7,170 nt of DNA from Trichodesmium sp. MAG_R04 (GTDB lineage Bacteria; Cyanobacteriota; Cyanobacteriia; Cyanobacteriales; Microcoleaceae), in assembly GCA_023356515.1 (NCBI GenBank), contig JAKQYG010000214.1, forward strand, positions 1 through 7,170, read 5' to 3'. A program made the translations under genes and the position numbers. Below are positions 5,038 to 7,170 of this stretch, in pieces. Below the pieces are notes generated by a model. The model searched no databases. It was not told where the DNA came from and saw only the letters and a program-made list of their open reading frames with translations. Each line of letters opens with the position of its first letter. Positions within the stretch are counted from its first letter, which is position 1.

Positions 5038-6986
5038 GATTTTTTATCCTCTGTTAAGCGAAATCCAACTTTTGCTAAGTTGATTACCCAATTGTTAAAG
5101 GCTTGTTTTACTTTATGATGATTAGTTAATTTTTGGATGGTTTTATCAGTTAAATCATTACTACAGTTAGAATCAAGTTTTTTGGGGTCTCCTAATATTC
5201 CAGTAAAAGTTTGAAGCTTATTTTTATCATAGCGATTAAACCAGTTTTTAGGATTAGCAATAATTTCATACCATTCCCGACTAAAATAAATTTCTATTAA
5301 TCCTAAAGCTATATCAATTTGGGGGTCATTTTTTATTTTTTTACCAACAATTATCTTTTCACCATCAAAAGCATGACGAGATTCTAACAAAGCTACATCC
5401 TGATAAAAATGAGTCCAGTTTTTTTCATTATTGCGGTCTTGATAGCTTTCAATGAGGTTGACTGATGTTTCTATTTTTGCTTCTTTAGGTGTTTTTGTAT
5501 CATAAGAATTCTTGGAAAGTTTTTCTAAATCTGACACATCTAATACCCACCAAGGACATACCCATTCTAAATAATTTCCACTATTAAATAAGACTCTAAA
5601 AGCTATGCGATCGCGACCTTTCTTCTTGGCAGATTTTTCGGCTTCATGACAATGTTGTAAAATGTCTCTTTGTGGTACTTGAGAACCAGCCCAAACAAAC
5701 CCCACACTGGGTGTAATTTTTTTCTCTTCAGGCCAATGCCAAATTGCTGATTTAAAAGTATAAAACCATTGTAAACAATCTAGTGGTTGAATTTGTTGAT
5801 TTTCTTCATAAAGAATTCCTAAAAAATCATCACCTCCTGCATAAATCATTCTGCTTTTACCGGGTAATTTTTCCCTTTGTTGTTTCATTAATTTGTTTCC
5901 CCAGTCCCGCATTTCTTCACTAAATTTATTAGTAAGTTTCTCCTCCTCTTGTTCTTTGAGACTTTGAAAATATTTCCCAGCACCATCCCCGTCTCCTTGA
6001 AACCAACCTGTCCAATATTTACTTTCTTCTTGTTCTTCTTTATGACGGTTTAAGTCTTTGAAAGTTTTGGGGTTAAGTTCTTTGGCAATAAGGTTAATAT
6101 TGAGAGGTAATTCTCCGAAAACTTCTCTGTTTTCTTCAAGTTTCAGTTCCTTTTGGAAATTCTCAAGAATTGTTTTATGGGTAATCAGGCGTTTGGTAAG
6201 TTCGGGAATACTAAGTTGTTCTCGGATATTGATAAATGTAGAACCATATTGTTGAATAAGTTCCTGCTTTTTTTTCTCTTCTTCTGACTCAGATAGTTGA
6301 GAATTATCTTCTTTTTTTTCTGCTGAATTATTTGCTGATAATTGGTTATTTTCTCGTACTAGAACTTCTCCTAATTTTAGACTCAATTCCTGATAAAATC
6401 TAGTAATGTTTTGTTTCTCTTGCTGATAGTTGTATTGGCGCGGATCAATCATACGTCCTAATTCAGGATAGGCGATCGCATCTGCCCCAGAGAGAGTAGA
6501 GCTTTCTCCCTGCCAATTAATTCCTGTCCAGTTGCGAGAACTTTTAGCTTGGTTAATGAGTTGTCGCACTTCAGTAATAGTATCTCCTGGTTTTCCCTGA
6601 GCTGAGAAGAACTCCCAGGCGTGGTGGCCCCACAAATCCCAATTTCTACCCCAGGCATACTCCCATTGATTTAGGTTTTCTTCGATCCATTTTCGACAGG
6701 TATTGGTAATTATTCTCCAGGTTAGGTAAAAAGTTGATTTAATTTCCTTAACCCCATCTTCTGAAAGTTTGCCTTTGAGAATAATTTGATTGGGCATTCC
6801 TTGGGTGATACTTGGTAAGGCAGGAGATACTACTGAACAACCTTGTGTCTGTGCTCCCCGACAGATAGCCCAAGATAGCAGAGATAATAGATAGGAACTG
6901 CCGTATAAATCTCGCAGTTTTCGGGATTTTTCGATGAACCCCTGCACTGGGGCAAATGTAATAACTGTGTAAGTTGGTTTCTCCAT
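5034..6986 (-). CDS. cmr2: Cmr2 (Cas10), type III-B effector large subunit, lacking the HD domain
   Basis: This is the 650-aa large subunit of the Cmr complex. On binding target RNA, Cas10 proteins of this family polymerise ATP to cyclic oligoadenylates through the second Palm domain. The protein opens straight into the Palm-1 signature (about residues 12-39: PVQGFI, SRKLRDLYGSSYLLS). A metal-binding GDGDGAGK segment is at 331-338 and the diagnostic GGDD at 384-387 (MIYAGGDDFLGI). Residues 214-245 form a charged, low-complexity linker. The HD nuclease domain that precedes Palm-1 in many Cmr2 proteins is missing, which explains a length well below the usual 800-1000 aa. No CxxC pair is present; the place where a zinc ribbon is expected reads ESSTLSG (161-167). 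The stop overlaps the cmr3 start by 4 nt (ATGA). The ATG at 6986 fits the family N-terminus although its ribosome binding site is weak. Confidence 0.93.
   Translation of the reverse strand: MEKPTYTVITFAPVQGFIEKSRKLRDLYGSSYLLSLLSWAICRGAQTQGCSVVSPALPSITQGMPNQIILKGKLSEDGVKEIKSTFYLTWRIITNTCRKWIEENLNQWEYAWGRNWDLWGHHAWEFFSAQGKPGDTITEVRQLINQAKSSRNWTGINWQGESSTLSGADAIAYPELGRMIDPRQYNYQQEKQNITRFYQELSLKLGEVLVRENNQLSANNSAEKKEDNSQLSESEEEKKKQELIQQYGSTFINIREQLSIPELTKRLITHKTILENFQKELKLEENREVFGELPLNINLIAKELNPKTFKDLNRHKEEQEESKYWTGWFQGDGDGAGKYFQSLKEQEEEKLTNKFSEEMRDWGNKLMKQQREKLPGKSRMIYAGGDDFLGILYEENQQIQPLDCLQWFYTFKSAIWHWPEEKKITPSVGFVWAGSQVPQRDILQHCHEAEKSAKKKGRDRIAFRVLFNSGNYLEWVCPWWVLDVSDLEKLSKNSYDTKTPKEAKIETSVNLIESYQDRNNEKNWTHFYQDVALLESRHAFDGEKIIVGKKIKNDPQIDIALGLIEIYFSREWYEIIANPKNWFNRYDKNKLQTFTGILGDPKKLDSNCSNDLTDKTIQKLTNHHKVKQAFNNWVINLAKVGFRLTEDKKS
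5607..5614. repeat. HIP1 octamer within cmr2, distal copy
   Basis: GCGATCGC encodes part of GRDRIA (about residues 457-462), shortly after the Palm-2 catalytic region. Confidence 0.95.
6472..6479. repeat. HIP1 octamer within cmr2, proximal copy
   Basis: GCGATCGC encodes part of ADAIAY (about residues 168-173). It is read in a different frame from the copy at 5607, so the protein sequence does not force the octamer. Confidence 0.95.
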
Positions 6987-7062
6987 TAGTTTCTGTTGAT
7001 TGAATTATTTCAATTATATATATATCAAGAAGACCCCTCTTCTAATCATCATCTCCCATATT
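6984..7062 (-). promoter_or_regulatory. cmr2 leader with possible -10 box and two short inverted repeats
   Basis: This is the only spacer before the first cmr gene. On the minus strand it holds a TATAAT hexamer (7013-7018) inside an alternating TA run, about 26 nt before the cmr2 ATG. No -35 box is well placed. Two perfect inverted repeats are present: AGAAGA/TCTTCT around a 4-nt loop (7028-7043) just upstream of the TA run, and ATTGAA/TTCAAT around a 4-nt loop (6999-7014) overlapping the -10 candidate. Either could be an operator; the first could also be a weak stem after the upstream gene, but it has no T-run. No strong Shine-Dalgarno precedes cmr2. The -10 assignment is tentative in such AT-rich DNA. 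Confidence 0.3.
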
Positions 7063-7170
7063 TTATGAATCTAATAAAGGACGAATGTAGCGGTCGCATA
7101 ATTTTAAAGTTTGTGGTTGTCCCCGCGCGGTTGTACGAATAGAAAGATTTACGGCTTTTTCGTTATCTGC
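7063..7170 (-). CDS. 3' end of an unidentified gene upstream of cmr2 (partial)
   Basis: An open frame enters from the right edge of the window and runs 35 codons to a TAA stop. It ends in LCDRYIRPLLDS. The stretch is mildly basic in its first half (IRTTARGQ) and has no motif that I can assign to a family. It is on the same strand as cmr2 and its stop lies 76 nt before the cmr2 start, so it could be the preceding gene of the same operon or a separate upstream gene. In type III loci this position often carries an accessory protein, such as a CARF effector, a regulator or an extra RAMP, but nothing visible selects one of these. The start and most of the protein are outside the window. That it is a real gene is likely from the clean frame and protein-like composition; the function is unknown. 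Confidence 0.5.
   Translation of the reverse strand, partial: ADNEKAVNLSIRTTARGQPQTLKLCDRYIRPLLDS

Noticed and set aside
6458..6658. 66-codon minus-strand ORF inside cmr2
   Set aside because: Out-of-frame shadow of the Cas10 coding sequence; the cmr2 frame carries the conserved motifs.

Overview
The window is a stretch of AT-rich cyanobacterial DNA. Five copies of the HIP1 octamer (GCGATCGC) lie in 7.2 kb, which is a strong cyanobacterial signature. The CRISPR proteins and the transposon remnants also look cyanobacterial from memory of those families. The genus cannot be fixed from the sequence alone.

Almost the whole window is one minus-strand operon for a type III-B (Cmr) CRISPR effector complex. 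Reading down the minus strand from the right edge, it holds: the last 35 codons of an unidentified upstream gene (7063-7170); a 76-nt gap with a possible promoter; cmr2/cas10 (5034-6986); cmr3 (3952-5037), which overlaps cmr2 by ATGA; a 257-nt gap filled by a decayed IS605-type tnpB 3' end; cmr4 (2828-3694); cmr5 (2407-2814, starting downstream of the longest possible ORF start); a 114-nt gap; and a 571-codon gene (577-2292) that joins a Cmr6 domain to a second RAMP (Cas7-like) domain resembling Cmr1. The left 576 nt hold no intact gene. They contain a second tnpB remnant (RuvC-I region), a perfect 30-bp palindrome at its broken end, and about 317 nt in which I recognise nothing.

Together the genes would make a complete Cmr backbone: Cas10 plus Cmr3 at the crRNA 5' end, Cmr4 and Cmr5 as the filament, and the Cmr6/Cmr1-like fusion as the far-end cap. 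Several features are unusual. Cas10 begins directly at the first Palm domain, so it has no HD nuclease, and it lacks the usual zinc-binding cysteines, but it keeps GGDD and so should still make cyclic oligoadenylate. Cmr4 appears to lack the aspartate that cuts target RNA. If both readings hold, the complex would be mainly a sensor and signalling machine that depends on separate effector proteins. No Cas6, Cas1, Cas2, CRISPR array or recognisable CARF effector is in the window. The layout resembles the cyanobacterial III-B variant (III-Bv) known from a Synechocystis plasmid, in which host RNase E matures the crRNA.
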